Shown piece by piece: positions 40,801 through 50,301 of a stretch of 64,000 nt of DNA (the first letter of the stretch is position 1; each line of letters begins with the position of its first letter). The DNA is from an uncultured Planktomarina sp. (GTDB lineage: Bacteria; Pseudomonadota; Alphaproteobacteria; Rhodobacterales; Rhodobacteraceae), in contig CAJJBJ010000009.1 in NCBI GenBank assembly GCA_905182455.1, forward strand, positions 56,186-120,185, in the 5' to 3' direction. A model generated the notes under the pieces. It saw only the letters and a list, made by a program, of their open reading frames with translations. It was not told the origin of the DNA and searched no databases. Made by a program: the position numbers and the translations under genes.

Positions 40801-42000
40801 TTATTCCTTCAGCCCCGAGGATTTATGCAACATCCAATCTACCACAAAATTCACGGCCACAGTCAGCAAGGCAATCGCCGACGCGGCCAACAAAGGCGCT
40901 GTGGCCACATTGGGTGCAAAGGCCGCAAAGTTGATGAATTGTGACAGGTCTTTTACCATAGTTCCCCAATCCGCGAGCGGCGGCTGGATCCCCACACCAA
41001 GGAAGGACAACGATGCAATTGTGAGAAATACAAAACAAAAACGCAGACCGAATTCAGCCAAAAGTGGGGCCATGGCATTAGGAAGAATCTCCTTGAAAAT
41101 CAAGTAGCCCATGCCCTCACCGCGCAACTTGGCTGCCTCGATATAATCCATCACCACAATGTTTTGCCCCACAGCCCGAGAAAGACGATACACCCGAGTG
41201 CTGTCAATCATCGCAATGATCAAGATCATGAACATGGTACGATCAATGCCAAGCTGATTTGACCAAACGCTGGCGATGGTCATCAACAACAAGGCGAAAA
41301 TCAAAGCTGGGATGGCCATCAAAACATCCACCGCGCGTGAAAGCAGTTGGTCCAACCAGCCACCAACAATCGAGGCCAAAAACCCCAAAGATCCACCCAC
41401 GAAAAAGGCCAGACATGTGGTGGCGAAGGCGATACCCACTGTGTTTTGCGCACCGTAAATCAGGCGGCTATAGATATCACGGCCAATTTGATCGGTGCCA
41501 AGAGGAAACTCAGGGTTGCCCCCCAGAAGTGGGTTGCCCCCCGGAACGATATTCGCATTGGCAAAAATCTCTTCTTGCCCAAAAGGCGCAATCGCTCCAG
41601 CAAAAATTGAAACCACCGCATAAATTATAATGACCAAAATACCAAAAGCTGCCGTTAACGGCATGGTACGAAACAGCTTGCGCGTGCCCTCCGTGCCAAC
41701 ATGACGGCCAATTAGACGAAACAAATAAGCCGCAATCGCAAAGCCCATAAAACCTTGAACCGCCCAGCGAAAAAATACCACTCCAGACGCTGGAACTCCT
41801 TTATTATCAATGGGTTGAAAATAATATAGCATTGCGCCCACAATTACTACAACGCCAAAGACATACCCAAAGGCAATTGCAAAAGGCATATCTCGGTAAA
41901 AGGGCTTGTTGCCAGTCACACGCTGGCCCGCAAAGCGAAAACCCCAAGCAACGGCGCCCGTCACCATTAGAATCAATATCAGGTTTATGCCCCAACTCAT
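40801..42000 (-). CDS. Peptide ABC transporter permease, DppC-like, with N-terminal extension
   Basis: Inner-membrane permease of 399 residues. The C-terminal about 285 residues are DppC/OppC: PLGTDQIGRDIYSRLIYG, the EAA loop YIEAAKLRGEGMGYLIFKEILPN (split here as YIEAAKLRGEG and FKEILPN) and SLSFLGVGIQPPLADWGTM. The first 115 or so residues add about three extra membrane helices not present in standard DppC. It overlaps the DppB-like gene by 4 nt. Confidence 0.9.
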   Translation of the reverse strand: MSWGINLILILMVTGAVAWGFRFAGQRVTGNKPFYRDMPFAIAFGYVFGVVVIVGAMLYYFQPIDNKGVPASGVVFFRWAVQGFMGFAIAAYLFRLIGRHVGTEGTRKLFRTMPLTAAFGILVIIIYAVVSIFAGAIAPFGQEEIFANANIVPGGNPLLGGNPEFPLGTDQIGRDIYSRLIYGAQNTVGIAFATTCLAFFVGGSLGFLASIVGGWLDQLLSRAVDVLMAIPALIFALLLMTIASVWSNQLGIDRTMFMILIIAMIDSTRVYRLSRAVGQNIVVMDYIEAAKLRGEGMGYLIFKEILPNAMAPLLAEFGLRFCFVFLTIASLSFLGVGIQPPLADWGTMVKDLSQFINFAAFAPNVATAPLLAASAIALLTVAVNFVVDWMLHKSSGLKE

Positions 42001-42986
42001 TTCGGATGCCTTAGTCTTGGGTTAGAGAGAATAGACAGGATATCCGCCATCAGGTTGAGCAAAATATAGGCCGCCGCAAATATCAAACAGCAGGCTTGTA
42101 CAACGGGAATATCGCGAATTTTGACGCTATCCACGAATAGTTGGCCAATGCCCGGATAAACAAAAACCACCTCAACAACAACCACACCTGTGATGAGATA
42201 GGCCAAATTAAGCGCAATCACATTGATGATCGGCGCCAGAGCATTGGGAAGCGCGTGGCGCACAATCACGCGCATAGGGCTGATGCCTTTGAGTCTCGCC
42301 ATTTCGATATAGGGGCTTGCCAAAAGGTTGATGATCGCCGCCCGGGTCATCCGCATCATGTGCGCGGTCACCACCAACGTCAGCGTCAAGGCCGGCAACA
42401 TGGTCCGGTTCAACTTCTCACCCAAAGGCATGCCATCATAGACATTCGAAAGCGATGGAAAAACTGGATTAAGAACCGCTAGGACGAGAATTAGAATATA
42501 GGCGAGGAAAAACTCAGGGCTAGAAATCGACGACAGCGTGGCGATGTTAACGGCCCTGTCAAACAGCGAATTGCGATACAAAGCGGCCAAAATACCCAAG
42601 GTGATGGAAATCGGCACTGCGATCATCGCGGTAACACCGGCCAAAAACATGGTAGCACGAAACCGTGGCATGATTTGCTCCGCCACGCCCACTAATTGGT
42701 CGCCACCCATGTTGGAGGCAAAGTTCATCTGCGCGAAACTGATCCCAAGATTGCCCGTCAAAACGTTCCCAAGCCACCCAAAGTAGCGCAAGAAATAATT
42801 TTGATCCAACCCCAGATCAGCCCGGATTTGCGTCACAGCCTCCTCGGTCGCACCCTGACCCAAAATTGCTTGAGCAAAATCACCGGGCAATGCGTTTACG
42901 GCTACAAATATGACCATAGACACGACCAGCAAAGTGACCAGTCCAAGTGCCAGCCGTTGAAGAATAATCTGAAAGATAGACCCCAC
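41997..42986 (-). CDS. Peptide ABC transporter permease, DppB-like
   Basis: Inner-membrane permease of 329 residues, partner of the DppC-like subunit. It has the usual N-terminal helix (LALGLVTLLVVSMVIF), a periplasmic ADLGLDQNYFLRYFGWLGN segment, and the EAA loop EMARLKGISPMRVIVRHALPNAL-type region ending in LAYLITGVVVVE. First gene of the minus-strand operon. Substrates are inferred to be peptides or similar compounds. Confidence 0.92.
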   Translation of the reverse strand: MGSIFQIILQRLALGLVTLLVVSMVIFVAVNALPGDFAQAILGQGATEEAVTQIRADLGLDQNYFLRYFGWLGNVLTGNLGISFAQMNFASNMGGDQLVGVAEQIMPRFRATMFLAGVTAMIAVPISITLGILAALYRNSLFDRAVNIATLSSISSPEFFLAYILILVLAVLNPVFPSLSNVYDGMPLGEKLNRTMLPALTLTLVVTAHMMRMTRAAIINLLASPYIEMARLKGISPMRVIVRHALPNALAPIINVIALNLAYLITGVVVVEVVFVYPGIGQLFVDSVKIRDIPVVQACCLIFAAAYILLNLMADILSILSNPRLRHPK

Positions 42987-43070
42987 CAGACATCTCCTGT
43001 AAAAACTTCATGTTCAGTAGAACGTTACCCGCTGAGAGGCTTATGTAAAGTCTTTAGTCGCGCTTTCCCG

Positions 43071-44039
43071 CTATACGCGCAAAGCATCCATGATTTTCAC
43101 CAATTCTGCACTAATGGGGGCATCTGAAAGCGCGTGCCCCGCCTTGGCCACCATTTGCAGCCGCGCTTTTGGCCAAGCCTGCACCAATCGCCATGCCGTC
43201 TGCGGCGGGCAAATCATATCATAACGACCCTGTACAATGTGCGCTGAAACGTCAGAAATTTTATCCATGTTGTTTAAAATGGCCTGATCTGGCGTCAAAA
43301 ACAGTTTGTTGGCAAAGTAATGGTTTTCCAGCCGAGCAAAGGCCCGGGCATATTGCGACGGGGACTCGCCAGATATGCCAGTCGACTCAATTGAGGCCAG
43401 AGCATTTTCCCAACCAGCCCAAGCGCGTGCATAGCGGGTTTCCAGCATCAAATCACCACTGAATAACCGCGCCGCATAAGCCGCGATAAAATCTCCATGC
43501 TCACTCTCAGGGATCAGATTGGAAAATCTTACCCAAGCCTCCGGCCAAAATTGCCCAGCGCCACCTCCGTAAAACCAATCCAGCTCGGACTGTGTTCCCA
43601 GAAAGACTCCCCGTAAAATCAGATGTAGCACCGAGACTGCGTGGGTCTGTGCATAAATCAATGCCAAGGTTGCGCCCCAGCTGCCACCGAACACCATCCA
43701 GCGGTCAATGCCCAACACCTCCCGAATCTGCTCAATATCAGCCACCAGATGCCAAGTGGAGTTATACTCCACCTCCGCATGTGGACGTGAGCGACCGCAG
43801 CCGCGCTGATCAAATAAAATAATCCGGTAATGGCTGGGGTCGAAATACCGACGCATCGAAGGGCTGCAACCGCCGCCCGGACCGCCATGCAACACCACAA
43901 TAGGCACCCCGTCAGGGTTGCCACATTGTTCGACATAAACGTTATGCCCATCGCCCACATCCAAGATGCGCTGATCAAAAGGCTCAATCGGCGGATAAAG
44001 AAGTTGTACTGCGCGTTTTTGACCTGCGACTTTGTCCAT
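43071..44039 (-). CDS. pip: Proline iminopeptidase
   Basis: Alpha/beta-hydrolase that removes N-terminal proline from peptides. It is 322 residues. The oxyanion segment HGGPGGG, nucleophile elbow GGSWGATLAL (Ser), acid GRYDMICP (Asp) and AGHALSD (His) are all present, and FDQRGCGRS is diagnostic of the family. It may process peptides imported by the neighbouring ABC system, though the two are separately transcribed. Confidence 0.95.
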   Translation of the reverse strand: MDKVAGQKRAVQLLYPPIEPFDQRILDVGDGHNVYVEQCGNPDGVPIVVLHGGPGGGCSPSMRRYFDPSHYRIILFDQRGCGRSRPHAEVEYNSTWHLVADIEQIREVLGIDRWMVFGGSWGATLALIYAQTHAVSVLHLILRGVFLGTQSELDWFYGGGAGQFWPEAWVRFSNLIPESEHGDFIAAYAARLFSGDLMLETRYARAWAGWENALASIESTGISGESPSQYARAFARLENHYFANKLFLTPDQAILNNMDKISDVSAHIVQGRYDMICPPQTAWRLVQAWPKARLQMVAKAGHALSDAPISAELVKIMDALRV

Positions 44040-44096
44040 AACTGTCCTATATGTAGCAAACGCCAGGTGATGCTCTGCCTGTTAAGTTAAATCCAT

Positions 44097-44855
44097 ATGG
44101 AGATCGGAATGCAAGGCAACCAATCTACAGTCGACCCTGCTGAAGTCGCAAAATTCGAAGCGATGGCCGCGGAATGGTGGGATCTTGAAGGCAAGTTTAA
44201 ACCCTTGCACATGCTCAACCCCTGCCGTCTGGATTATATCACCCAGCAGATTGCCACTGAATTTGGCTGTAATCTGAAGGCGGGACTGCCCTTTAAGGGC
44301 CTGCGAATCCTGGACATCGGTTGCGGTGGTGGACTTTTGTGCGAACCCATGGCGCGGCTCGGGGCCACGGTTGTGGGCGCGGATGCAGCCGCGGGCAATA
44401 TCCCAGTGGCGCAACTCCATGCACAACAATCCGGTCTCGACATTGATTACCGTCATATCACCGCCGAAGCCTTAGCAGAGGCCGGTGAACAGTTTGATGC
44501 CGTTCTAAATATGGAAGTGGTTGAGCACGTCGCAAGCCCTGAGGCCTATCTTTTGGCCTGTCAGCAGCTCTTACGTCCCGGCGGATTGCATATTTGTTCT
44601 ACCCTCAACCGCAATCCGAAAAGCTTCTTATTCGCCATCATCGGTGCTGAGTGGGTCATGCGCTGGTTGCCAAAAGGCACCCATGATTGGAACAAATTCA
44701 TAACACCTGACGAATTGTTCACCCTGCTCTCCGCCGCAGGCCTTACGCCCGTTGATCGAAAGGGTTTTGTTTTCCAAAAATTTGGATGGAGCTGGTCTCT
44801 TTCCGCGCAAGACCTCAGCGTCAACTATGTGACCGCCAGCGTAAAGCCAGCCTAA
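44097..44855 (+). CDS. ubiG: Ubiquinone biosynthesis O-methyltransferase UbiG
   Basis: SAM-dependent methylation of both hydroxyl positions in ubiquinone synthesis. It is 252 residues. SAM motif I is [24 protein letters not shown]-type motif appears as [11 protein letters not shown]. The N-terminal [18 protein letters not shown] and C-terminal [23 protein letters not shown] (abbreviated) are family signatures. It is convergent with the marR-type gene, overlapping by 4 nt. Confidence 0.96.
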   Translation: MEIGMQGNQSTVDPAEVAKFEAMAAEWWDLEGKFKPLHMLNPCRLDYITQQIATEFGCNLKAGLPFKGLRILDIGCGGGLLCEPMARLGATVVGADAAAGNIPVAQLHAQQSGLDIDYRHITAEALAEAGEQFDAVLNMEVVEHVASPEAYLLACQQLLRPGGLHICSTLNRNPKSFLFAIIGAEWVMRWLPKGTHDWNKFITPDELFTLLSAAGLTPVDRKGFVFQKFGWSWSLSAQDLSVNYVTASVKPA

Positions 44856-45295
44856 GGCTCACTTGTCAGGCTGGTGCGCAGCTCGCGCAGGATCGGCAAA
44901 ATGCTTTTAAGGTTTTCCGGGCCTGCCGCGCCAGTGGCCTTGGCTAAAATAGGACCAATTTGTGCAAAAGCATGATCACGCGCTGCCCGACCTGCAGGGC
45001 TGATCACAACCTGTTTACGACGAGCATCGTCCCAATCTGGGCGGATATGAACATATCCAGCCCATTCCAATTTATTCAACGTATTGGTGATGGCGCCGCG
45101 CGTAAGATTAAATGATTTAGCCAAATCAGCCGGCGTGCGCTCTGCACCCACATGCGCCAAATGGTTGAGCACAGAGAAATGCGACAGTTCCATACCCTTG
45201 GGCAAACCTTTAGATATCTTGCTGCGCAGCAATTGGTCCAGAGCCAAAATCTCGGAAAATAAACTTACAGAAAGAGTTTCAATTGAATTTGTCAT
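44852..45295 (-). CDS. MarR-family transcriptional regulator
   Basis: Winged-helix DNA-binding regulator of 147 residues. The recognition helix region is [33 protein letters not shown] (residues about 57-85), followed by the wing with [18 protein letters not shown]. It overlaps the nitrilase gene end by 17 nt, so it is transcribed with grxC and the nitrilase. Ligand and targets are not evident. Confidence 0.88.
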   Translation of the reverse strand: MTNSIETLSVSLFSEILALDQLLRSKISKGLPKGMELSHFSVLNHLAHVGAERTPADLAKSFNLTRGAITNTLNKLEWAGYVHIRPDWDDARRKQVVISPAGRAARDHAFAQIGPILAKATGAAGPENLKSILPILRELRTSLTSEP

Positions 45296-46121
45296 AACTC
45301 AGACAGTGCCTCACCTCAAAAGGACGATCGTGACTTAAGGATGCCATGCGCACCCGCGCCCTGTCTACCGCACCTAGATCAAGTTCTACGAAATGCAATC
45401 CCACATCCGTTCCGGCATCCAATATCACCCCACCCCAAGGGTCGACAATCAAACTATGCCCAAAAGTTTTGCGCCTGGATCCTGAGTGCTCACCAGTTTG
45501 CGCCGAGGCAATTACAAAACATCCGGTTTCAATGGCACGGGCGCGCAAGAGCGTGTGCCAATGCGCCTCCCCAGTGGGTCGGGCAAAGGCCGATGGCACC
45601 ACCAATACTCCCGCACCAGCCTGCGCCAAAGCTCGGTACAAGGCTGGAAACCGCAGATCATAACAGATCGTCAGACCCATTTTCCCCCATGGGGTTTGCG
45701 CCAAAACAGCCGTGTCTCCAGGCCGATAGCCTTTGGACTCATGATAGCTCTCAGTCTCAGACAGGGTAACATCAAACATATGGATTTTATCATATTGCGC
45801 TACCACAGACCCAGTTGCATTAATCAAAATAGACCGGTTGGCAAAACGACCATCTGCATCATCAGTTTTGAGTGCAATCGATCCCAACGCCACCCAAAGG
45901 CCCAGCGCACAGGCCTTTTCACAGATGGCCTCAATGAAAGGGTTGTTATCAAAGTGATCCAAAACATCAGCTTGATGGGCGCGGTCCAAAGACACGCAAT
46001 TGGTCACCTCAGGTAGAAATAGCATATCTTGACCAGCAGATTGATCCATCAGCGTCAAAACTAACGCAAGATTGTCCACGGGTTGAGCGCTGGACGTTAT
46101 CTGTGCAACCGCAACCCTCAC
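45279..46121 (-). CDS. Carbon-nitrogen hydrolase (Nit2/omega-amidase-like)
   Basis: Nitrilase-superfamily amidase of 280 residues. The Glu-Lys-Cys triad is seen in FLPEVTNC (Glu), YDKIHMFDV (Lys) and GLTICYDLRFPALYR (Cys). The pattern resembles Nit1/Nit2 deaminated-glutathione amidases and omega-amidases, a metabolite-repair role. The start overlaps the grxC stop (ATGA); pairing with glutaredoxin fits a thiol-metabolism context but is not proof. Confidence 0.9.
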   Translation of the reverse strand: MRVAVAQITSSAQPVDNLALVLTLMDQSAGQDMLFLPEVTNCVSLDRAHQADVLDHFDNNPFIEAICEKACALGLWVALGSIALKTDDADGRFANRSILINATGSVVAQYDKIHMFDVTLSETESYHESKGYRPGDTAVLAQTPWGKMGLTICYDLRFPALYRALAQAGAGVLVVPSAFARPTGEAHWHTLLRARAIETGCFVIASAQTGEHSGSRRKTFGHSLIVDPWGGVILDAGTDVGLHFVELDLGAVDRARVRMASLSHDRPFEVRHCLSYDKFN

Positions 46122-46375
46122 ACCGCCAACATCGCCCCCAACTTGCCAGACCGCTCTAAAGCGTGCAGCTCATCACAGCCGCCAATATGTTGGTCATTTA
46201 TAAAAATCTGCGGCACTGTATGGAGACCATTGGCCCGGGCCAACATCTCAGAACGCCGTCCCGGATCAAGCGACAGATCAATCTCTTGAAACGAAACACT
46301 CTTGCTCGTGAGCAACCGTTTCGCTGCATGGCAATACCCGCAATAGGGAGAGGTATATAATTCAACAGTAGACAT
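46118..46375 (-). CDS. grxC: Glutaredoxin 3
   Basis: Small dithiol oxidoreductase using glutathione. It is 85 residues. The active site is CGYC in TSPYCGYCHAAK (the usual P is replaced by G), with the cis-proline TVPQIFIN and the GGCDEL glutathione-binding segment. The ATG at 46375 follows AAGGAG at 9-nt spacing. It lies immediately downstream of the comF remnant. Confidence 0.94.
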   Translation of the reverse strand: MSTVELYTSPYCGYCHAAKRLLTSKSVSFQEIDLSLDPGRRSEMLARANGLHTVPQIFINDQHIGGCDELHALERSGKLGAMLAV

Positions 46376-46405
46376 GCACTTGGACTCCTTAAATCGTCTA
46401 ATAGT

Positions 46406-46650
46406 TTATGCTTCTTTTCCCGCGCAGGCCAGCGCTAAGATACACAGTTTTGGCGCCAGCTTGCAAACACACGGCAGTGGCCTTAGTGAGTGTCGCGCCG
46501 GACTAAAGACATCGTCCACAATAAAATGCGCCGCGCCAACGCTCAGAGCAAAGCTTGAAATCACTTTCGACCAATTCCCGGCAGCCCGGGCACTGATTTT
46601 CGGTAAATCAACCTCAACAGTGCTTGCAATACAGACTTCTCCCTTTTACC
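46406..46650 (-). pseudogene. ComF family protein remnant (C-terminal part only)
   Basis: Minus-strand sequence between grxC and the methyltransferase encodes FIVDDV and, in a shifted frame, SGATLTKATAVCLQAGAKTV, the PRPP-binding region of ComF-type phosphoribosyltransferases. A second shift gives ILALACAGKEA and a TAA at 46406. Only about 80 codons fit before the divergent gene starts at 46659, while ComF is about 240 residues, so the N-terminal two thirds is missing. ComF serves DNA uptake. Truncation plus frameshifts indicate a true pseudogene. Confidence 0.75.
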
Positions 46651-46658
46651 CCGGCCCC

Positions 46659-47475
46659 ATGAAACCACCCGAGCTGTTCAGCACCGAAGCCCAATCCACC
46701 AAACGCGCCCGCGCGATTTCAAAGGGCATGTTTTTGCAGGAATTGGCGCGCGATGAGATTTTAGAAAGGTTGGAGGCCGTTAATAAGTCGTTTAGCGCAG
46801 TTGCGATTGTGACCCCCTACCCAGAAATTTGGGCCACGGCCTTACCGAAGGCCAACGTTGTAGCAGATACCGATGTTCTGGATCTTGGACTTGCGGCCTA
46901 TGATCTGGTGATCCACGCTATGGCCTTGCATCACTGCAATGATCCCGTGGGCCAAGTTGTTCAATGCGAGCGGGCTTTGCGGCCCGACGGGCTGTTCATG
47001 GCCGCGTGTTTTAGTGGGCAAACTTTGGCTCGAACTGCGTGCAGCGCTGTCTATGGCTGAAACGGATTTGCGTGGCGGCCTGTCGCCACGTGTGACACCG
47101 ATGGCTGAAATTCGCGAGCTTGGAGCAATATTACAGCGCGCGGGGCTCGCCCTGCCCGTTGCTGATTCTCTAAAAATACCCACAACATATCGCGATATTT
47201 TTCACCTGATGCGGGATCTGCGTGCCATGGGTGAAACCAATATCATGACGGCCCGCGCCACAAGCTTTACCACAAAATCACTTTTTGATCTTGCACAACT
47301 CATATACTCAAAGGAATATGCCAGCTCCCAAGATCGATTGAACTGTACGTTCGATCTGGTGTTCTTATCAGGATGGGCCCCAGATGCCAGCCAGCCAAAA
47401 CCCTTAAAACCAGGATCGGTCAGTAAAACGCTCCAGCAATCCCTCGAAGAGGCAAAAAATTCATCCAGCAATTGA
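46659..47475 (+). CDS. SAM-dependent methyltransferase (NDUFAF5/BioC-like), one-base frameshift
   Basis: Begins MKPPELFSTEAQSTKRARA with FLQELARDEILERLEAV, the signature of the alphaproteobacterial group related to NDUFAF5 and BioC. The methyl-donor fold continues through VLDLGLAAYDLVIHAMALHHCND. The frame is lost near 47027; dropping one G gives SGQTLLELRAALSMAE and a 271-residue product. The classical GxGxG loop is degenerate here, as in this subgroup. Divergent from the comF remnant. Target unknown. Confidence 0.8.
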
Positions 47476-47526
47476 CGGAACGCCTTTTCCAGTTATTTGG
47501 AGAAGTGAAACATCGAGGAATTCGCC

Positions 47527-48586
47527 GTGACAGACCAAAAATCAGACTATTTGCCCCTAGCAGCGTCACCAGCAGACCATCCCAAGGTTAAGGCACCCAA
47601 AATCGGGGTATTGATGTCCAATCTGGGAACGCCTGATAATTATGATTATTGGTCCATGCGCCGTTATTTGGGCGAATTCCTGTCAGATCGCCGGGTCATA
47701 GACTACAGCCCTTGGCTTTGGCAGCCGCTGCTACAATTGATCATTTTGACAAAACGCCCATTTTCATCTGGTGCGGCTTATAAATCAATTTGGAACAATG
47801 AGGACAACGAAAGCCCCTTAGCGACAATTACCAAGGCGCAAACCGAAGCGGTGCGGGTCGAAAGTTGCGAAACGTCATGGTGGCGAAGTTATGGTTGAAT
47901 ATTGCATGCGCTACGGTAATCCATCGACACAATCGGTTGTGCAAAAAATGGTGGATGCTGGGTGTCAGAAGATCTTGTTCTTCCCGCTTTACCCGCAATA
48001 CGCAGGCGCCACCTCAGCCACTGCCAATGATGAGTTTTTCCGCAGTTTGATGAAACAAACATGGCAGCCAACAGCACGAACCGTCAGCCCATATTATGAT
48101 CGCCCCGATTATATCAACGCGCTGGCCAACTCTATTGAGAAGGCCTACGCAGAAGCTGAAGTCCGGCCTGATGTTTTGGTGTGTTCCTATCACGGTGTGC
48201 CGAAACGCTATCTGATGCAGGGCGATCCCTATCATTGCCAATGCCAAAAAACTACGCGCCTGCTCAAAGAGCGGTTGGGTTGGGACGATACTCAAATCGT
48301 CACCACTTTTCAATCTAAATTTGGACCAGAACAATGGTTACAGCCTTATACTGTTGAGGAAGTGGCCCGTATGGCCGAAAAGGGCCAAAAGAATATTGCC
48401 GTCTGCGCTCCTGCTTTTTCAGCAGATTGCATCGAGACGCTGGAAGAAATTAATGAAGAGATCAAAGAAAGCTTTGAGCACGCAGGCGGGGAACATTTTA
48501 CTTATATTCCATGCCTTAACGACAGCGAAGACCATATCGCAGCCTTGAGCAATGTGATTTCAGAAAACCTGCAAGGCTGGATATAA
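47527..48586 (+). CDS. hemH: Ferrochelatase (one-base frameshift)
   Basis: Inserts iron into protoporphyrin IX, the last step of heme synthesis. It starts at GTG 47527 after GAGGA. The N-terminal GVLMSNLGTPDNYDYWSMRRYL is intact (split: GVLMSNLGTP and MRRYLGEFLSDRRV). The frame breaks at 47855-47857; removing one G from CGGG gives VRSKVAKRHGGEVMVEYCM and 352 residues. The active-site SYHGVPKRY (His) and CAPAFSADCIETLEE (Glu) are intact. Essential in respiring cells, so a sequence error is likely. A strong bidirectional terminator follows. Confidence 0.94.
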
Positions 48587-48657
48587 TAAAGGTGTGAAAA
48601 AGTGATAGTCATCGAAGTCTATAGCATGACTATCTAAAACTATTTCCTTAAGTGCAA

Positions 48658-48692
48658 TAAAAAAGGGCCACTAAAACAGTGGCCCTTTTTTA
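48658..48692. terminator. Bidirectional terminator between hemH and the small secreted-protein gene
   Basis: GGGCCACT (48665-48672) pairs with AGTGGCCC (48678-48685), a perfect 8-bp stem with a 5-nt loop. It is flanked by AAAAAA on the left and TTTTTTATT on the right, so it can stop both hemH transcription and the convergent small gene. Confidence 0.9.
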
Positions 48693-48715
48693 TTATTTTT
48701 AAACAATGGCTTCTA

Positions 48716-48901
48716 TTAATTAGCAACCATCGCAATCAGTGCGAGCAGCGCCAGCGGAAGCAACAGGCCATTAGATGAGCCGGCCGCTGACTCCATTGTC
48801 GATGCTACAACTGGCGCGTCCATTGCTGGTTCGCTCATGCCACCAGCGAATGCTGTTGCTGCTGCTGCAGCAAATACTGTCGCCAAAACTAGATTTTTCA
48901 T
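48716..48901 (-). CDS. Small secreted/membrane-anchored protein beside hemH (61 aa)
   Basis: MKNLVLATVFAAAAATAFAGG is a signal peptide with cleavage after AFA. A short acidic linker is followed by a C-terminal hydrophobic helix (GLLLPLALLALIAMVAN). The start at 48901 follows GGAGAAGA; an upstream ATG would add four residues. I recall similar small proteins next to ferrochelatase in Rhodobacterales, but no function is known to me. It ends at the shared terminator with hemH. Confidence 0.75.
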   Translation of the reverse strand: MKNLVLATVFAAAAATAFAGGMSEPAMDAPVVASTMESAAGSSNGLLLPLALLALIAMVAN

Positions 48902-49035
48902 GTTCTTCTCCAAATCAGTGTCTAACTTCGTTAAACTCTGCCAGCTTACCCGAAGTTCAGTTAGCCTCGGTTAGACCAAATTATGGGCTTTGCAAGCAAT
49001 ATTGCAGCCATTGTTTGCGAAACACAATGGTGAAG

Positions 49036-49635
49036 TCAAATTAGCAACACTTGTGTACCCACCTTGGTTAGCTCAAATAATTCTGCAATTTGCTCATTGT
49101 AAAGACCAATGCACCCGCTGGAAGATCTTCGCCCAATCTTGCGGGTATCATGCGTCCCATGAATGCGATAATATGTCCAGGAAAGATACAGGGCGTGCGA
49201 ACCAAGTGGATTATCAGGTCCTGGACCGATCAATGCAGGCCATTCAGGATTGCGTATGAGCATATCGGGGGTTGGTCTCCATGATGGCCCGACAACCTTT
49301 TTAACAATTTTTGTTCGCCCTTTTCTTGTCAAATCGTCACTGATGGGAACCGAAGTTGGGTATAATTTATATATTTCTTCATTTTCCGACCAAAAATGTA
49401 TCGCTCTAGAGTTAATATCAGATAGGATTGCCCCGTTTTTCAAGTTTTTGAAATATGGCCTCCAGTCAAGCATTCTAAAACTACTAATATTGCGCGGCGA
49501 ACCATTTGTGATTGATGCCTCCTGATCGGCGTCACCAAGAAAATCTATGTTTTGGGAAATAGCTACACTAGCAGTAAGTGAAGTCACACCAGACATAAAT
49601 GCACGTCTCGCAAGTTTTGGCGCCGCATTGTTCAT
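49036..49635 (-). CDS. L,D-transpeptidase (YkuD), twin-arginine signal
   Basis: Peptidoglycan-modifying enzyme of 199 residues. The N-terminus has ARRAFMSG followed by a hydrophobic stretch, a twin-arginine-type export signal. The YkuD catalytic motif is YRIHGTHDTRKIGRRSSSGCIGLYN (given in part: IHGTHD and SSSGCIGL with the nucleophilic Cys). The start MNNAAPKLARR is chosen over a codon four residues earlier. It is one of two L,D-transpeptidases within 2 kb. Confidence 0.9.
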   Translation of the reverse strand: MNNAAPKLARRAFMSGVTSLTASVAISQNIDFLGDADQEASITNGSPRNISSFRMLDWRPYFKNLKNGAILSDINSRAIHFWSENEEIYKLYPTSVPISDDLTRKGRTKIVKKVVGPSWRPTPDMLIRNPEWPALIGPGPDNPLGSHALYLSWTYYRIHGTHDTRKIGRRSSSGCIGLYNEQIAELFELTKVGTQVLLI

Positions 49636-49781
49636 TTTTTGCTCCAATGTTGTTGAAGCCTACTATCAAATAAACACGCCTCATACAAATCAAAGAATAG
49701 TTACTTTGGTAATTTTTCCAGTTGCTGGCTTTGATTGAAAGCCAATACAGTCTATGAAAAATTAGAACCCTGGAGTTTAGT

Positions 49782-50301
49782 ATGAATTTTAAAAACCTAA
49801 TTGCGTCTGCTTTATTAGTTACAGCAGGATGCGCTGAAAATGCCTCCACTAATCTTGGGCCAAACGGTCTGCCTTATCAACGAGCTTATATTATTAGCCA
49901 GACAGACATAGGTCACATCCAATTCTCGATGTTAGACGGCGTCAACTCCATACGACGTGCCCGGGGTCTCACCTCTTTGAACCTCAACGCTGAACTCAAC
50001 GCCGCCGCCGCGACACATTCGCGCGATATGTCAGTTCAAAACCGAGCTTGGCATTTTGGCTCTGATGGCTCCTCTCCGCCGGAGCGCCTATTGCGCGTAG
50101 GATATCAGGGAAAGCTGCTCGGCGAAAATATCTCCGAAACATTCGAATCGGAGCTTGAGACCCTCGCCGCTTGGATGGAGAATCCCGCGACGCGCGACGT
50201 GCTTCTCCGATAGCGCCAAAGACATGGGGTTCAGCTGGTTTCAAGAGGCCAGCGGCAAAATCTGGTGGACCTTGGTGACCGGCGTTCCGGATCAAACCTA
50301 A
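49782..50301 (+). CDS. CAP/SCP-domain protein (one-base frameshift)
   Basis: Secreted CAP-superfamily protein. The N-terminus is lipoprotein-like (ALLVTAGCAEN). CAP motifs include NSIRRARGLTSLNLNAELN, AAATHSRDMSVQN with the conserved His, and GENISE. The frame ends at 50213, but removing one C at about 50207 gives MENPATRDVLLDSAKDMGFSW and a natural end at 50301 (172 residues). The role is unknown; bacterial CAP proteins are envelope-associated. It converges on the next L,D-transpeptidase with a 4-nt overlap. Confidence 0.85.
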
